DNA from: Verrucomicrobiota bacterium
GTDB lineage: Bacteria > Verrucomicrobiota > Kiritimatiellia > JAHIZV01
DNA: 45,009 nt
Direction of reading: 5' to 3'
Assembly: GCA_018814445.1 (NCBI GenBank)
Contig: JAHIZV010000197.1
Span: 1 to 45,009 of the forward strand
The notes under the pieces were generated by a model that worked only from the letters and a program-made list of their open reading frames with translations, did no database searches and was not told the DNA's origin. The position numbers and the translations under genes are program-made. Every line of letters begins with the position of its first letter. Position 1 is the stretch's first letter. Shown piece after piece: positions 44,998-45,009 of the stretch.

Positions 44998-45009
44998 TGA
45001 AGTTCGCCC
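44998..45009 (+). CDS. First codons of a following gene (cut by window edge)
   Basis: An ATG at 44998 with AGGGCGAGG upstream opens a frame (M-K-F-A...) 28 nt after the kdsD-like stop. Four codons are too few to assign a product. kdsC or lptC are frequent neighbours of kdsD, but that is only a guess from gene order. Confidence 0.35.

Overview
The window looks like a chromosome segment of a Gram-negative-type bacterium of the PVC superphylum, most likely Kiritimatiellota or a close relative among Lentisphaerota/Verrucomicrobiota. That placement is an inference. It rests on a divergent FtsZ/FtsA/FtsQ cluster, lipid A and KDO genes (an LpxL-type acyltransferase and a KdsD-type isomerase), a eukaryote-like type 2 IleRS, a DksA/TraR protein with a histone H1-like Lys/Ala tail, a small DUF5989 protein, and a 3,290-residue secreted protein full of thrombospondin type 3 calcium repeats. 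No phage, CRISPR array or complete insertion sequence was seen. Most of the region is housekeeping, with one large accessory surface-protein locus.

Layout from left to right. (1) 1-5734, minus strand: ileS, dksA/traR-like, lspA, miaA and the start of hflX (cut by the edge). (2) 5921-9658, plus strand: vanZ-like, ligA, an ICMT-like methyltransferase, a 58-residue DUF5989 gene and a glyoxalase-II-like hydrolase. (3) 9668-20456, minus strand: a ten-gene, tightly packed cluster of CPBP protease, comF, accD, folC, murG, murC, ddl, ftsQ, ftsA and ftsZ. This is the distal half of a dcw cluster without murB or ftsW. murC and ddl abut in the same reading frame, separated only by a TAG stop. (4) 20764-21912, plus strand: tRNA-Lys(UUU) and lpxL-like. 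(5) 21934-36605, minus strand: dinG-like helicase, a small coiled-coil exported protein, the giant modular protein, a lipoprotein with its own promoter and terminator, and glgC. (6) 36717-38126: tRNA-Gly(GCC) followed by a duplicated tRNA tail and hairpin repeats, a thioredoxin-like gene, tRNA-Lys(CUU) on minus and tRNA-Leu(UAG) on plus. (7) 38233-39438, minus strand: aspartate/aromatic aminotransferase. (8) 39614 to the right edge, plus strand: an unusual NDP-kinase-like protein, rsmB-like, cstA-like, a short inverted-repeat (MITE-like) element, kdsD-like and the first codons of another gene.

Functional links. Region 3 supplies cytoplasmic and inner-membrane steps of peptidoglycan synthesis (MurC, Ddl, MurG) and the core divisome (FtsQ, FtsA, FtsZ), alongside fatty-acid (AccD) and folate (FolC) genes. 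Region 1 combines translation quality (IleRS, MiaA, HflX), lipoprotein maturation (LspA) and a transcription regulator. The lipoprotein in region 5 would be matured by LspA.

The most notable observations are the in-frame murC/ddl junction, which resembles one base change from the MurC-Ddl fusion known in Chlamydia; the NDP kinase fold that keeps all core catalytic positions but carries about 95 extra residues; the tRNA-Gly tail-derived repeat; the MITE-like element behind cstA; and the giant multi-domain protein. None of these alone proves a new system. Each is given with a test.
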